A DNA stretch of 64,000 nucleotides from positions 372,001-436,000 of the forward strand of contig NZ_BSST01000001.1 of assembly GCF_030161395.1 (NCBI RefSeq), read 5' to 3'. The translations under genes were made by a program, and so were the position numbers. The DNA is from Thalassotalea insulae (lineage in GTDB: Bacteria; Pseudomonadota; Gammaproteobacteria; Enterobacterales; Alteromonadaceae). Numbering within the stretch: the first letter of the stretch is position 1; every line of letters starts with the position of its first letter. The notes beneath the pieces are model-generated. The model was given only the letters and a program-made list of their open reading frames with translations, was not told the origin of the DNA and did not search any database. This document shows positions 9,059 through 17,985 of this stretch, piece by piece.

Positions 9059-11569
9059 TTACTCATAACGCAAGGCGTGAATCGGATTTTTTCTTGCTAC
9101 CTTAGTGGTATTGGTGCCCACCGTTATCCAGGCAATCAATAGAGATAGTATACTGACCGATAAAAATATTGGCAGCAATACTAGGTTATCAATCCTGTAA
9201 GGAAATGCTTCTAACCAAGACAGCATCATATAGCCGGCAATCGGCCAGGCAATAAAATTAGCAATTACCACAGGTTTTGAAAATTGCCAAATCAATAAGC
9301 GAACAATATCTGTTACGTTTGCCCCCATCACTTTACGAATACCGATTTCTTTGGTGCGACGCTCTACTGTAAATGCGGAGAGACCAAACAAGCCTAAACA
9401 AGCGACAATGATTGCCAGTACTGAAAACACTAAAAACAATTGCGCCGTGGTCAGTTCATTATCATACTGAGCTTTCATCATTTCAGATAAAAATTGCACA
9501 TTAATCGGTTCCATCGGCACATTATTTTTCCACACCCGTGCCACTTTAGTGAGTAAGCTTGATAAGTCATTCGTATTAAAGCTTAAACTCGCGACTCTAA
9601 ATCGACTCGGCGTTAACTTATAAACACTCGCCCTGATGCCGAATTTAATCGAACGAAAATAAAGATTAGGGATAACACCAATAATGGTTAAATGGTGCTT
9701 TCTAAATGCCAGCGTTTTACCTATTGCTTCTTCAGGCGATTTAAAACCAAGCTTAGTTAACGCAGACTCATTTAAAATAGCACTTGCCGTACCGACTCGG
9801 TCTTCGCCATCTTCCACCGGAATGTAAGTGTCAGTGCCATAGTTTTGGTCAAACAACCTACCTGCGATGGGCTTGACCTGATATGCTTCAAAAAAACCAT
9901 AATCCATATCATGATAATTAATGATTAGCGGCTCGTTAGCGCCACCACCAGGCAATGTTTCTAGTAATTTAAACTGATCATTGTTTTCACGATCCTGAGA
10001 AGGCGCTTCTGACGAATACACCACAGAAGTAATTTCAGGTAGATTAAGTAGTTCCTGTTTTAAACTCGCTAAGTTATCCCCCGCTGATTCAATATTTAAG
10101 ATCAGTTTATTATTACTTTGATAACCAAGATCAACCGAGTTAGCAAAAATCGTCTGACCATAAACCACTAACGTAGCGATTACTAATACGATTGACGTAG
10201 TAAACTGAAAAACCACTAAAAAGGTTCGTAACTTAGTGGAACTACCAGCTTCCGCACTCTTACTGGCTTTTAAAATATGCCCAGGCAAAAAGCGTGATAA
10301 GTACAACGCCGGATAAAGCCCAGCACCAATTCCCACCAATAGCGCTAACGCAATTAATACCAATAACAAGCCAGGCGTGGTAAATAAATGTAATTCCAAG
10401 TTTTTTCCTAATACTTGGTTATATAGCGGTAATATCAGTTCAACGGCAACCAAGGCAATTAGCAGCGCAATAAATACTAAGGTAATAGCTTCTAGCAAAA
10501 ATTGTATTGCCACCTGCGTTCTTGTTGCGCCGAGTACTTTACGCATCGCCACTTCTTTCGCACGTTTACTGGCTTTTGCGGTCGACAGATTAATAAAATT
10601 AATACAGGCAATCACTAACACTAAAATGGCAACAATACTAAAGGTATTAATCACTTCAATATCGCCCATAGGCGTCAAATCCCCTTGATTACCAGCGTGT
10701 TTACGGGCATATAAATGGATATCCGTTAGCGGCATTAATTTTTGATTAGCAAAATCGGTGACCTTTTTACCTATCGCTTTTTCCCCTAAAAACTGCTTCA
10801 TCATTTCAACTAACGGGCTTTCATTATTCATCCAGTAATCAATACGTTGCTGCACATCTTCTAAATTAACCCCGGCGTTTAATTTAAAATAAGTATAAAC
10901 ATTGAGGTTCGTCCATGAATCCAGTATGCCGTTATTTTCTCCGAATAACGCCGGTTGAAGATACGCGATCATTTCAGTATTAAGGTGTGTATTTTCGGGA
11001 AAATCAGCTAAAACACCGGTAATAACAACATCACTTGGGGTATCGCTTAAACAGCATAAGGTTAAAGTTTCACCAATAACATCGGTTTTACCAAAATACT
11101 TTAATGCCAATCTTTCGGTGATCAGAAAATCCAACGGTTTATTAAAAGATGTTGAGCTATTGCCATGGGTAAAAGGTAATTTGAAAACATCAAAGAAACT
11201 GCCATCAACCATAGTAACCTTTTCAGAGAAAACGTTCTCATTTTGACGAACCGTTAACGGCCATTGAATAAACCGGACACCGGTTTCAATTTCATTACTG
11301 GCGTAATCCCTAATCGCTTCCATCATGCGTCCAGCAGAACGTACACTCAAAAAGGGTTCCCGACCCGGCATATGAAAAGCACTATGTAACCGAACCAAAC
11401 GGTCATTTTCTGGTAGCCAGTTATCAAACCCGGTTTCCGAACGAACAAACAGCATGATCAAGATACAACTCATCAAGCCAATTGCAAGACCAAAAATATT
11501 AAGCGCGGAAAACATGCCATTTTTGACAATATTACGCCACGCAGTCACTAAGTAATTCTTAAACATCAT
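9059..11569 (-). CDS. MacB/FtsX-type ABC transporter permease, double-module
   Basis: 836-residue inner-membrane permease built from two repeats. Each repeat has a large periplasmic MacB-PCD-type domain and an FtsX domain. Hydrophobic segments lie near 20-42, 305-330, 355-385, 400-430 and 450-475, then three near the C-terminus (about 710-830). Characteristic text includes SKRAKEVAMRKVLGATRTQ (first module) and RRTKEIGIRKVMGANVTDI (second module). The N-terminus (KNYLVTAWRNIVKNGMFSAL) resembles permeases abundant in Bacteroidota more than classical MacB. In the family it transmits ATP hydrolysis to the periplasm to drive an adaptor/TolC channel or to extract lipoprotein-like substrates. It is the last gene of a three-gene operon; the substrate is unknown. 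Confidence 0.85.
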   Translation of the reverse strand: MMFKNYLVTAWRNIVKNGMFSALNIFGLAIGLMSCILIMLFVRSETGFDNWLPENDRLVRLHSAFHMPGREPFLSVRSAGRMMEAIRDYASNEIETGVRFIQWPLTVRQNENVFSEKVTMVDGSFFDVFKLPFTHGNSSTSFNKPLDFLITERLALKYFGKTDVIGETLTLCCLSDTPSDVVITGVLADFPENTHLNTEMIAYLQPALFGENNGILDSWTNLNVYTYFKLNAGVNLEDVQQRIDYWMNNESPLVEMMKQFLGEKAIGKKVTDFANQKLMPLTDIHLYARKHAGNQGDLTPMGDIEVINTFSIVAILVLVIACINFINLSTAKASKRAKEVAMRKVLGATRTQVAIQFLLEAITLVFIALLIALVAVELILPLYNQVLGKNLELHLFTTPGLLLVLIALALLVGIGAGLYPALYLSRFLPGHILKASKSAEAGSSTKLRTFLVVFQFTTSIVLVIATLVVYGQTIFANSVDLGYQSNNKLILNIESAGDNLASLKQELLNLPEITSVVYSSEAPSQDRENNDQFKLLETLPGGGANEPLIINYHDMDYGFFEAYQVKPIAGRLFDQNYGTDTYIPVEDGEDRVGTASAILNESALTKLGFKSPEEAIGKTLAFRKHHLTIIGVIPNLYFRSIKFGIRASVYKLTPSRFRVASLSFNTNDLSSLLTKVARVWKNNVPMEPINVQFLSEMMKAQYDNELTTAQLFLVFSVLAIIVACLGLFGLSAFTVERRTKEIGIRKVMGANVTDIVRLLIWQFSKPVVIANFIAWPIAGYMMLSWLEAFPYRIDNLVLLPIFLSVSILSLLIAWITVGTNTTKVARKNPIHALRYE

Positions 11570-11593
11570 GATTCCTTATTGCATTGGCTATTT

Positions 11594-12274
11594 TTACGCC
11601 GCGCGGACATTTTCAGTCACTACATGACCATCAAATAAGTTAATGGTACGCTTGGCAAAGTCAGCATGCGCTGGGCTATGAGTCACCATGACGATAGTAG
11701 TGCCTTCATCATTAAGTGCCTGCAACATTTCCATCACCTCCTGCCCATGAGCACTGTCGAGGTTTCCGGTCGGTTCATCCGCTAATATCATCGCCTGATC
11801 ACCCACTACCGCACGAGCCACAGCCACTCGTTGTTGCTGTCCTCCTGACAATTGACTCGGCATATGTTTTGCGCGATGGGCAATACCAACTTTATCCATC
11901 ACCTTAGCCACTCGTTGCTGACGTTCAGCCGCAGGAATATTATGATAAAGCAAGGCAAGTTCAATATTCTCTGCCACGGTTAATTCATCAATCAGGTTAA
12001 AGTTCTGAAAAATAAACCCGATATTTTTTTTGCGGATCGCTGATAACTGCGCTTCGCTAAAACCGGAGATATCTTGATCTTGAAAAAAATACTGACCGCT
12101 TGTCGGTGAATCCAACATGCCAATAGTATTGAGTAAGGTCGATTTACCACAACCCGACGGCCCCATAATGGCAACAAACTCCCCTTTAGCAATTTCAATA
12201 TTGACGTTATTTAACGCCAAAGTTTCTACGTCATCGGTTTGGTAAACTCTTGAGAGGTTATGTAATTTCAGCAT
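11594..12274 (-). CDS. ABC transporter ATP-binding protein, LolD/MacB class
   Basis: 226-residue cytoplasmic ATPase. The Walker A motif is GPSGCGKST (38-46), followed by a Q-loop in GFIFQNFNLIDELT, signature LSGGQQQRVAVARA (near 140), Walker B MILADEPTGNLDS and switch His in VMVTHS. The GNLDS ending is typical of the MacB/LolD/FtsE subgroup that pairs with FtsX-type permeases. It lies 24 bp upstream of the permease and 52 bp downstream of the adaptor, so the three are very likely cotranscribed. Confidence 0.93.
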   Translation of the reverse strand: MLKLHNLSRVYQTDDVETLALNNVNIEIAKGEFVAIMGPSGCGKSTLLNTIGMLDSPTSGQYFFQDQDISGFSEAQLSAIRKKNIGFIFQNFNLIDELTVAENIELALLYHNIPAAERQQRVAKVMDKVGIAHRAKHMPSQLSGGQQQRVAVARAVVGDQAMILADEPTGNLDSAHGQEVMEMLQALNDEGTTIVMVTHSPAHADFAKRTINLFDGHVVTENVRAA

Positions 12275-12326
12275 GTTTTTATCCTTTCCTAAAATTTGTT
12301 TTCAATGTCTTTTCTGTCTTCGTCAA

Positions 12327-13628
12327 TTAATGTAATTTCAGCCGCTGCATGTCCTGATAACTGCTGTAAGGGCTGGTTATAACCTGTTCCCCCGGCTCTA
12401 ACCCTTCCAACACTTCGATATATCGACTGTTTCTTCTACCTAAGCGCACTGGTCTTCTCACCGCTTCACTGCCATCTTGAGTGACGACAAAAATCCAGTT
12501 ACCACCAGTATCCTGATAAAATGAGCCATTAGGGATAAGTGTTGCTTTCGTCGCATCACCTAAAGTCAGTTTGGTTTGTATCGTTTGACCGCGACGAATA
12601 TCTCTGGGCTGACGGTCGGTAAATTTAAAATCCACTTCAAATTGACCGTTCTGTACTTGCGGATAGATTTTAGCAATGGCGAGTTGATACTGTTCGAATC
12701 TCGCTCTCTGGCCGATATCGACACGTCCCAAATAAAACTCATCAATAAATGCAGTAACCTTGTAATCATTCGGGGTATCAATTTGCCCTAAACGTTCACC
12801 ACGACCAATACTTTGACCGACTTCAACATTAAAACCGGACAACTTACCGTTAACCGGCGCTTTGACATTCATGTTTTCCAGGTTTTGGCGGGAAATCGCC
12901 AGATTACTTTCTAAACGTTGAGCCGTGCTTTTTAAAAACACCAACTGTGCTTCCTGCATTTTAGTATCAGATGCTTGACTCTCCAGCGTTAGCACTAACT
13001 GACTTTTATACCAATCTAAGGTGTCTTGAGTATCATCATATTTAGATTGGTTGATCGCTCCCGTTTTGACTAAGGCTTGTTCACGGCTTAATTGCCGAGT
13101 TAACATTTTGATCTGATAATTAATATCAACCAGATTACGTTTATGTTGCAGACGATTTTGCTCCAGGTTCAGTTCAATCGAGCGCATATTATTGAGTTGC
13201 TCTGCAACGCGTGCCTCATTACCTAATACATTGAGCTGAAGTGATGCATTAGAGAGCTCTACGATTAAATCACCCGCCTTAAGTTCAGCGCCATCTTCCA
13301 CCAAAATACGTTCAACTCGCCCGCCTTCAATAGCATCCAAAAACACTGTTTTAGCAGGTGTCACCCGACCGCGCACCGGGATAAAATCTTCAAAAGTTGC
13401 TGTGACCACTTCAGACACCGAGATCCTTTCATTATCCACGGCTAATGCCTTACCACCTGGCAAATTAACCATCCAATATCCGCTAATAACGACAATCAGC
13501 ACCACAATGGCAAGTAGCCATTTTACTGTAGGTTTATTGCGACGAGTAACTTTGCGGTCCATACCTGCGCCAGATACCGCAGACTGAGAGTTTTCAACCG
13601 AAGTTAATGTTTGATGTGTCTCTTTCAT
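12327..13628 (-). CDS. HlyD/RND-type periplasmic adaptor subunit
   Basis: 433-residue membrane-fusion protein. A basic cytoplasmic N-terminus (about 1-35) is followed by one transmembrane helix (near 36-55). A first lipoyl/barrel strand region (RGRVTPAKTVFLDA) leads to a long helical hairpin near 130-245. The second lipoyl half (VKAPVNGKLSGFNVEVGQSI) follows, then beta-barrel and membrane-proximal domains to the C-terminus. It would link the ABC permease to an outer-membrane channel; no TolC-like gene is nearby. It is the first gene of the operon, directly downstream of the candidate sigma-54 promoter at 13672-13687. Confidence 0.9.
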   Translation of the reverse strand: MKETHQTLTSVENSQSAVSGAGMDRKVTRRNKPTVKWLLAIVVLIVVISGYWMVNLPGGKALAVDNERISVSEVVTATFEDFIPVRGRVTPAKTVFLDAIEGGRVERILVEDGAELKAGDLIVELSNASLQLNVLGNEARVAEQLNNMRSIELNLEQNRLQHKRNLVDINYQIKMLTRQLSREQALVKTGAINQSKYDDTQDTLDWYKSQLVLTLESQASDTKMQEAQLVFLKSTAQRLESNLAISRQNLENMNVKAPVNGKLSGFNVEVGQSIGRGERLGQIDTPNDYKVTAFIDEFYLGRVDIGQRARFEQYQLAIAKIYPQVQNGQFEVDFKFTDRQPRDIRRGQTIQTKLTLGDATKATLIPNGSFYQDTGGNWIFVVTQDGSEAVRRPVRLGRRNSRYIEVLEGLEPGEQVITSPYSSYQDMQRLKLH

Positions 13629-13671
13629 AACGCCTATTTAACTAATAATCACCATTTACTGGTATTGACAC

Positions 13672-13687
13672 TACAAAAACCACGCCA
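13672..13687 (-). promoter_or_regulatory. Candidate sigma-54 (RpoN) promoter of the ABC export operon
   Basis: On the minus strand the sequence reads TGGCGTGGTTTTTGTA. Against the consensus TGGCAC-N5-TTGC, the -24 element TGGC is intact and the GG-N10-G spacing is correct. The -12 element is TTGT in place of TTGC. The predicted start near 13661 gives a leader of about 33 nt before the adaptor gene. The neighbouring sigma-54 activator supports the reading; the -12 mismatch lowers confidence. Confidence 0.6.
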
Positions 13688-13747
13688 AAACACAACTTAA
13701 TGATTTATATAGATTTATCTTTTTATATTTAATTAACTAAATAAAAA

Positions 13748-13789
13748 ACTGTACGTATACGAACACTAACTGTACGATAATGAACACTT
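13748..13789. promoter_or_regulatory. Tandem 21-bp repeats, each a dyad: likely activator binding sites
   Basis: Two adjacent 21-bp units (13748-13768 and 13769-13789) share ACTGTACG and GAACACT. Each contains an inverted repeat of the form TGTACG-N4-CGAACA; the first is nearly perfect and the second is degenerate. A 21-bp period places both on the same DNA face. They lie roughly 85-130 bp upstream of the predicted sigma-54 start, a normal upstream-activator distance, and 22-63 bp ahead of the regulator's ATG. This suggests they bind the adjacent response regulator and may also affect its own expression. Confidence 0.65.
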
Positions 13790-13810
13790 ATTAGTTAAAA
13801 CACTCAGCCG

Positions 13811-15220
13811 ATGAAAGAAGAAGGCAGCATTTTAATTGTTGATGATGATCTGGATATATTGACCGCAGGTAAGTTGTTATTAAAACGACGCTTTAGCGAG
13901 GTCACTATTTGTAACCAACCAGCACAAATTCCTGAGTTACTCGCCAAACAATCATTTGACGTCATCTTACTTGATATGAATTTTGGCCCAGGTGAAAGCT
14001 CAGGAAAACAAGGATTTTACTGGCTAAAGAAAATTTTAGCTCTTAAGCCTGATAGTATCATTATCATGATCACTGCCCACGGCGGTGTAGATGTCGCGGT
14101 AGAAGCAATGAAGCTCGGCGCCACCGACTTTATCGCTAAGCCATGGCAAAACGAAAAAGTCATTGCCACCTTGTCAACCGCAATTAAGCTTGGCAAAACC
14201 CGCTCAGAAGCACAAACACTCAAACAAACCAATCAACTCTTAGTGCAGGCCAACAACCAGGCAGCACAGCAATTGATGATAGGAAACTCGCCTGCTTTTC
14301 AACAAATTAGGAGCTTGATTGAGCGCAGCGCACCAACCGATGCCAATGTCCTAATATTAGGAGAAAACGGCACCGGTAAGGAACTGGTCGCCCGCGAGCT
14401 CCATCAAAAGAGCTTGCGCAATGAAAAGGTGTTTATGTCAGTCGATCTGGGAGCAATTTCAGAAACCTTATTTGAAAGTGAACTCTTTGGCCATAAAAAA
14501 GGCGCGTTTACCGGAGCTCATCAAGACCGTATAGGCCGACTGAAAGCCGCTGACGGCGGTACCTTATTTTTAGATGAGATCGGCAATTTACCACTGCATT
14601 TACAGGCAAAGCTGTTAACCGTATTAGAGCAACGTCAGGTAATCCCCGTAGGTGAGAATAAAGCGCAGCCCTTTAATGTCCGGGTCATTTGCGCAACGAA
14701 CCTGAGCAAGGAGCAATTGCTGGACGACACTCTGTTTCGTCAGGATCTACTATTTCGCTTAAATACCGTCGAAATTCATCTACCGCCATTAAGAGAACGC
14801 ATTGAAGATATAACGCCAATTGCTAAGCACTTTATTAAGCTCTATCAAAAAAAATATCATAAGCCAGAACTCGCGCTCAGTGATGCTGCACTAACGGCAC
14901 TTAATCAGGATAGCTGGCCGGGCAATATCCGAGCATTACGTCATGCAATTGAGCGAGCGGTAGTACTTGCCCAAACATCAGAGCTTCAAGTAGCTGATTT
15001 TCAATTATCGACCTCTGGCGCTTCGGTTATAGCAAACCCGGTTCAACCAAGTACTGATAGCAGTCAAATCCCCGCGGATGAATTAAATTTAGAAAAAATA
15101 GAAAAACAAACAATCAGTTTGGCACTTAAAAAACATAGATATAACATCAGTCACACCGCGAAAGAGCTAGGTTTAACCAGAGCGGCACTATATAGAAGGA
15201 TGGAAAAACATGGGCTTTAA
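13811..15220 (+). CDS. Sigma-54-dependent response regulator (NtrC family)
   Basis: 469 residues with three domains. The receiver (about 5-125) has the acidic cluster D11-D13, phospho-acceptor D55 in ILLDMNFGP and K110 in FIAKPW. The AAA+ domain (about 155-385) has Walker A GENGTGKE (184-191), the sigma-54 contact loop GAFTGA (231-236) and Walker B GGTLFLDE (249-256). A Fis-type helix-turn-helix is at the C-terminus (HTAKELGLTRAALYRRM). The intact GAFTGA shows it can drive sigma-54 open-complex formation. It diverges from the ABC export operon and overlaps the kinase gene by 11 bp. Confidence 0.93.
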   Translation: MKEEGSILIVDDDLDILTAGKLLLKRRFSEVTICNQPAQIPELLAKQSFDVILLDMNFGPGESSGKQGFYWLKKILALKPDSIIIMITAHGGVDVAVEAMKLGATDFIAKPWQNEKVIATLSTAIKLGKTRSEAQTLKQTNQLLVQANNQAAQQLMIGNSPAFQQIRSLIERSAPTDANVLILGENGTGKELVARELHQKSLRNEKVFMSVDLGAISETLFESELFGHKKGAFTGAHQDRIGRLKAADGGTLFLDEIGNLPLHLQAKLLTVLEQRQVIPVGENKAQPFNVRVICATNLSKEQLLDDTLFRQDLLFRLNTVEIHLPPLRERIEDITPIAKHFIKLYQKKYHKPELALSDAALTALNQDSWPGNIRALRHAIERAVVLAQTSELQVADFQLSTSGASVIANPVQPSTDSSQIPADELNLEKIEKQTISLALKKHRYNISHTAKELGLTRAALYRRMEKHGL

Positions 15221-16562
15221 TCGTTTTTCATTACTCATTATTAGCCGTACCTTGTTGGTTATATTGTCGTTATTACTTTTAGCCTATTTTATTATCGCCC
15301 CAGGCTTCCACGCAGCAATTATCTTGATGGTGCTATTAATTGGCCTGCAATTTCATGACCTCATTGCTTTTGTCAAAAAAACCAATGCCGAATTGACGCG
15401 TTTTTTAGACGCTGCCCGCTACGCAGATTACTCTCAACGCTTTAGTCTGGCCGATGTCGGCACCGGTTTTGAAGAACTTGGTCAGGTCTTTGATGAAATC
15501 ATTGCAAAACTTCATCGAGCTCGCACGCAACAAGAACAAGAACTGCGTCAGCTAAAAGCGCTGATTGAGCACGTTCCGGTACCATTGCTCAGTATTCACA
15601 GCAACCAACAACTAACATTATGGAATAATGCGGCTCGACGATTATTTGGCAGTAACAGCGTCACCAAGGTTAGCGATTTAGCGCAATTTAACCCGGATAT
15701 TCCACAGTTGCTTCAACAACTGCCAGTCGGTGAAAATACCTTGATAGATATGCACATTGACGGCATGGCACACTGTCTCAGCATAGCGACAACTACACTA
15801 ACCGTCGAGCAACACCAACAAACGTTACTCAGCATGCAAGACATTCAAAATGAGCTTGACCGAACTCAGTTACAAGCATGGCAGGAATTAGTACGAGTAT
15901 TAACCCATGAAATAATGAACAGCATTACGCCGGTTGCCTCACTCGCTAAAACCGCTATGGAGTTAACCGAAGACATTCAAGCCAGAAGTCGTCACAGCGA
16001 AGAAATAACAGAAGAATTACAAGATGTTGCCGACGCAGTAACAACAGTAGCAAAACGCAGTGATGGTCTGATGAATTTTGTCGCTAGCTACCGGCAGCTG
16101 ACTAAATTACCTGCCCCTAGCATTAAAACGATAAAAATCAGTGAACTATTAGCACAAGTGCAAACCATAGCAACTCAGTTCTGGCAAGAAAAAGGCATAA
16201 AATGTTCCATCAATATTACCCCACAAGCGCTGGATTTTTCAGTTGATGTTAACATGATAGAACAAGTACTGATCAACCTGTTACAAAATGCCGAGCATGC
16301 CTTAGCCAATGCGGAGCAGCCTGAAGTTTCAGTGATTGCAAAATTGAATAAACGGGGACATGTAGTAATAGAGGTAACCGATAATGGCTGTGGTATTGAT
16401 AGCACCGCCTTAAGTCAAATATTCGTGCCTTTTTTTACCACTAAACGAGATGGTTCCGGAGTTGGTTTAGCTCTCTCGAGACAAATTATGCTCGCTCATG
16501 GAGGCAGTATTAAAGCGTCTAATAATCCCTCTGGTGGCGCCACTTTTAGCTTAGTCTTTTAA
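15210..16562 (+). CDS. Sensor histidine kinase, NtrY/PilS-like
   Basis: 450 residues. Two N-terminal membrane helices (about 7-30 and 34-55) leave almost no periplasmic loop. They are followed by a HAMP-like/linker region (60-110), a PAS-like domain (about 112-215) and a DHp domain with phospho-acceptor H233 in RVLTHEIMNSITP. The catalytic ATPase domain shows N-box NLLQNAEHAL, G1 DNGCGID and G2 GSGVGLALSRQIM. The missing sensor loop suggests it senses within the membrane or cytoplasm, perhaps through the transporter. Its start overlaps the regulator's end, so the two are translationally coupled partners. Confidence 0.9.
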   Translation: MGFNRFSLLIISRTLLVILSLLLLAYFIIAPGFHAAIILMVLLIGLQFHDLIAFVKKTNAELTRFLDAARYADYSQRFSLADVGTGFEELGQVFDEIIAKLHRARTQQEQELRQLKALIEHVPVPLLSIHSNQQLTLWNNAARRLFGSNSVTKVSDLAQFNPDIPQLLQQLPVGENTLIDMHIDGMAHCLSIATTTLTVEQHQQTLLSMQDIQNELDRTQLQAWQELVRVLTHEIMNSITPVASLAKTAMELTEDIQARSRHSEEITEELQDVADAVTTVAKRSDGLMNFVASYRQLTKLPAPSIKTIKISELLAQVQTIATQFWQEKGIKCSINITPQALDFSVDVNMIEQVLINLLQNAEHALANAEQPEVSVIAKLNKRGHVVIEVTDNGCGIDSTALSQIFVPFFTTKRDGSGVGLALSRQIMLAHGGSIKASNNPSGGATFSLVF

Positions 16563-16588
16563 CAAAAATGACCTACATTAGCAGGTCA
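16561..16588 (-). terminator. Terminator of trhO
   Basis: Arms TGACCT and AGGTCA (16569-16588) are followed on the minus strand by TTTTTGTT, directly after the trhO stop. The plus-strand kinase gene may share the stem but has no T-run on its side. Confidence 0.65.
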
Positions 16589-16614
16589 TCAGGATGTTAA
16601 AACAGGACGAAAAG

Positions 16615-17592
16615 CTATTTTTCTGCTTGTGATTTTTTGGCTGCGAGTTTCTGCTCACGGCGCTGCTTGATCACGTCGGAGATTTCGCCACCGATATGTT
16701 GCTCACCACGCTGTTTAGCCAGATTGATCTGACGTTCCCGCTCAGCAAAGCGCGCTCGCTGGTCTTCAGTATATTTACCCACACACTTAGGGCAAGATAC
16801 CCCTTTAATATAGTGCTCACTCTGCTTATCTTGCTCAGTGATTGGATAACGGCAGGCAAAACATTGATCATATTGCCCTTGCTCTAAACCGTGTCGTACC
16901 GCAACACGGCCGTCAAAAACAAAACACTCTCCTTGCCACTTTGACTCTTGTGGTTGCACTTCTTCTAAATATTTCAGCACCCCGCCTTCGAGATGGTAAA
17001 CTTCATCAAAGCCTTGTTCTTTAAGGTAAGCGGTTGATTTCTCGCAGCGAATACCGCCGGTACAAAACATTGCCACTTTTTTGTGCTTATTTTTATCTAA
17101 ATGCTCAGCAACATACTGTGGAAACTCTCGGAAGGTTTCAGTATTGGGATTGACCGCATTTTCAAACGTGCCAATTTCCACCTCATAGTCATTACGGGTA
17201 TCTATGAGTAATACTTCAGGGTCGGAGATCAAGTCATTCCAATCTTGCGGCTTAACATAAGTACCAACGGTTAATGTTGGATCTATGCCTTCCACTCCCA
17301 TAGTCACGATTTCTTTTTTAAGCTTCACTTTACTACGTTGAAACGGATTCTCATCAGCGTAAGAATACTTATGTGAGACTTCACCTAAACGTGAGTCTTG
17401 CGCCAGGTGTGCCAGTACAGCGTCAATGCCGGATTGCGGACCAGCAATCGTGCCATTAATGCCTTCATTTGCCAGTAATAATGTTCCTTTTACTTCATGC
17501 GCTAACATAACATCAAGTAATGGGGTTTTCAGTTGTTCAAAGTTTTCAAGGCGCACAAATTTATATAAGGCGCATACACTAATCTGTTGCAT
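16615..17592 (-). CDS. trhO: tRNA uridine-34 hydroxylase TrhO (YceA), rhodanese family
   Basis: 325 residues. An N-terminal acylphosphatase-like domain (ALYKFVRLENFEQLK, then ANEGINGTIAG) is followed by a rhodanese domain (about 125-220) with active-site loop MFCTGGIRCEKSTAYL. The C-terminal tail has a CxxC-like pair (QCFACRYP; SCPKCVGKY) and a basic end. In characterised bacteria this family makes 5-hydroxyuridine at tRNA position 34 using oxygen. It stands alone on its strand. The start ATG gives the expected MQQISVCALYKF N-terminus. Confidence 0.93.
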   Translation of the reverse strand: MQQISVCALYKFVRLENFEQLKTPLLDVMLAHEVKGTLLLANEGINGTIAGPQSGIDAVLAHLAQDSRLGEVSHKYSYADENPFQRSKVKLKKEIVTMGVEGIDPTLTVGTYVKPQDWNDLISDPEVLLIDTRNDYEVEIGTFENAVNPNTETFREFPQYVAEHLDKNKHKKVAMFCTGGIRCEKSTAYLKEQGFDEVYHLEGGVLKYLEEVQPQESKWQGECFVFDGRVAVRHGLEQGQYDQCFACRYPITEQDKQSEHYIKGVSCPKCVGKYTEDQRARFAERERQINLAKQRGEQHIGGEISDVIKQRREQKLAAKKSQAEK

Positions 17593-17761
17593 ATATTATC
17601 CATTGAGCTGGCCAGAGCGTAATTCTGGCGCTTAAGATTTTCAATAACGACAGCCAGATAACACTTAGCTGCCAAATTCCGCCGCGATTGTAACAAAATC
17701 GACAATAAATGACTAATATCTCTGTCGCTGCAATAACAACCTCAAATGCCACGACCAGTAA

Positions 17762-17878
17762 TACCAAGTGAATTAAATATTTGCTCATTCAACGAGAATT
17801 AAAAGGCTTATAGGCAAGACTTTATTCTCACTTCCCTAACACAGTTCTGAATAGGTTAAATATTTATTTCAATTGGTA
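17762..17878. repeat. MITE-like element with terminal inverted repeats
   Basis: Terminal repeats (17760-17782 and 17858-17880) match at 20 of 23 positions when one is reverse-complemented; their outer ends read TACCAA and TTGGTA. Both ends are flanked by TAA (17759-17761 and 17879-17881), consistent with a short target duplication. The interior has a second weaker inverted pair (GAGAATTAAA / TTTATTCTC). No coding capacity. The rest of the 393-bp trhO-rsmE gap (17593-17985) shows nothing I can name. A related palindrome occurs at 47059-47088. Confidence 0.6.
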
Positions 17879-17985
17879 TAAATAGCGAAAACAATAAAAG
17901 CACACTCTTTATCAACTTTGATCATTGAAATTCTTACCCGCTACCCCTATGTTGTTAACTACTATGATTTTCTTAAACAATCAGC

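Noticed and set aside
17579..17788. 69-codon minus-strand open frame upstream of trhO
   Set aside because: Overlaps the trhO start and runs into the MITE-like end; no ribosome site and odd residue composition.
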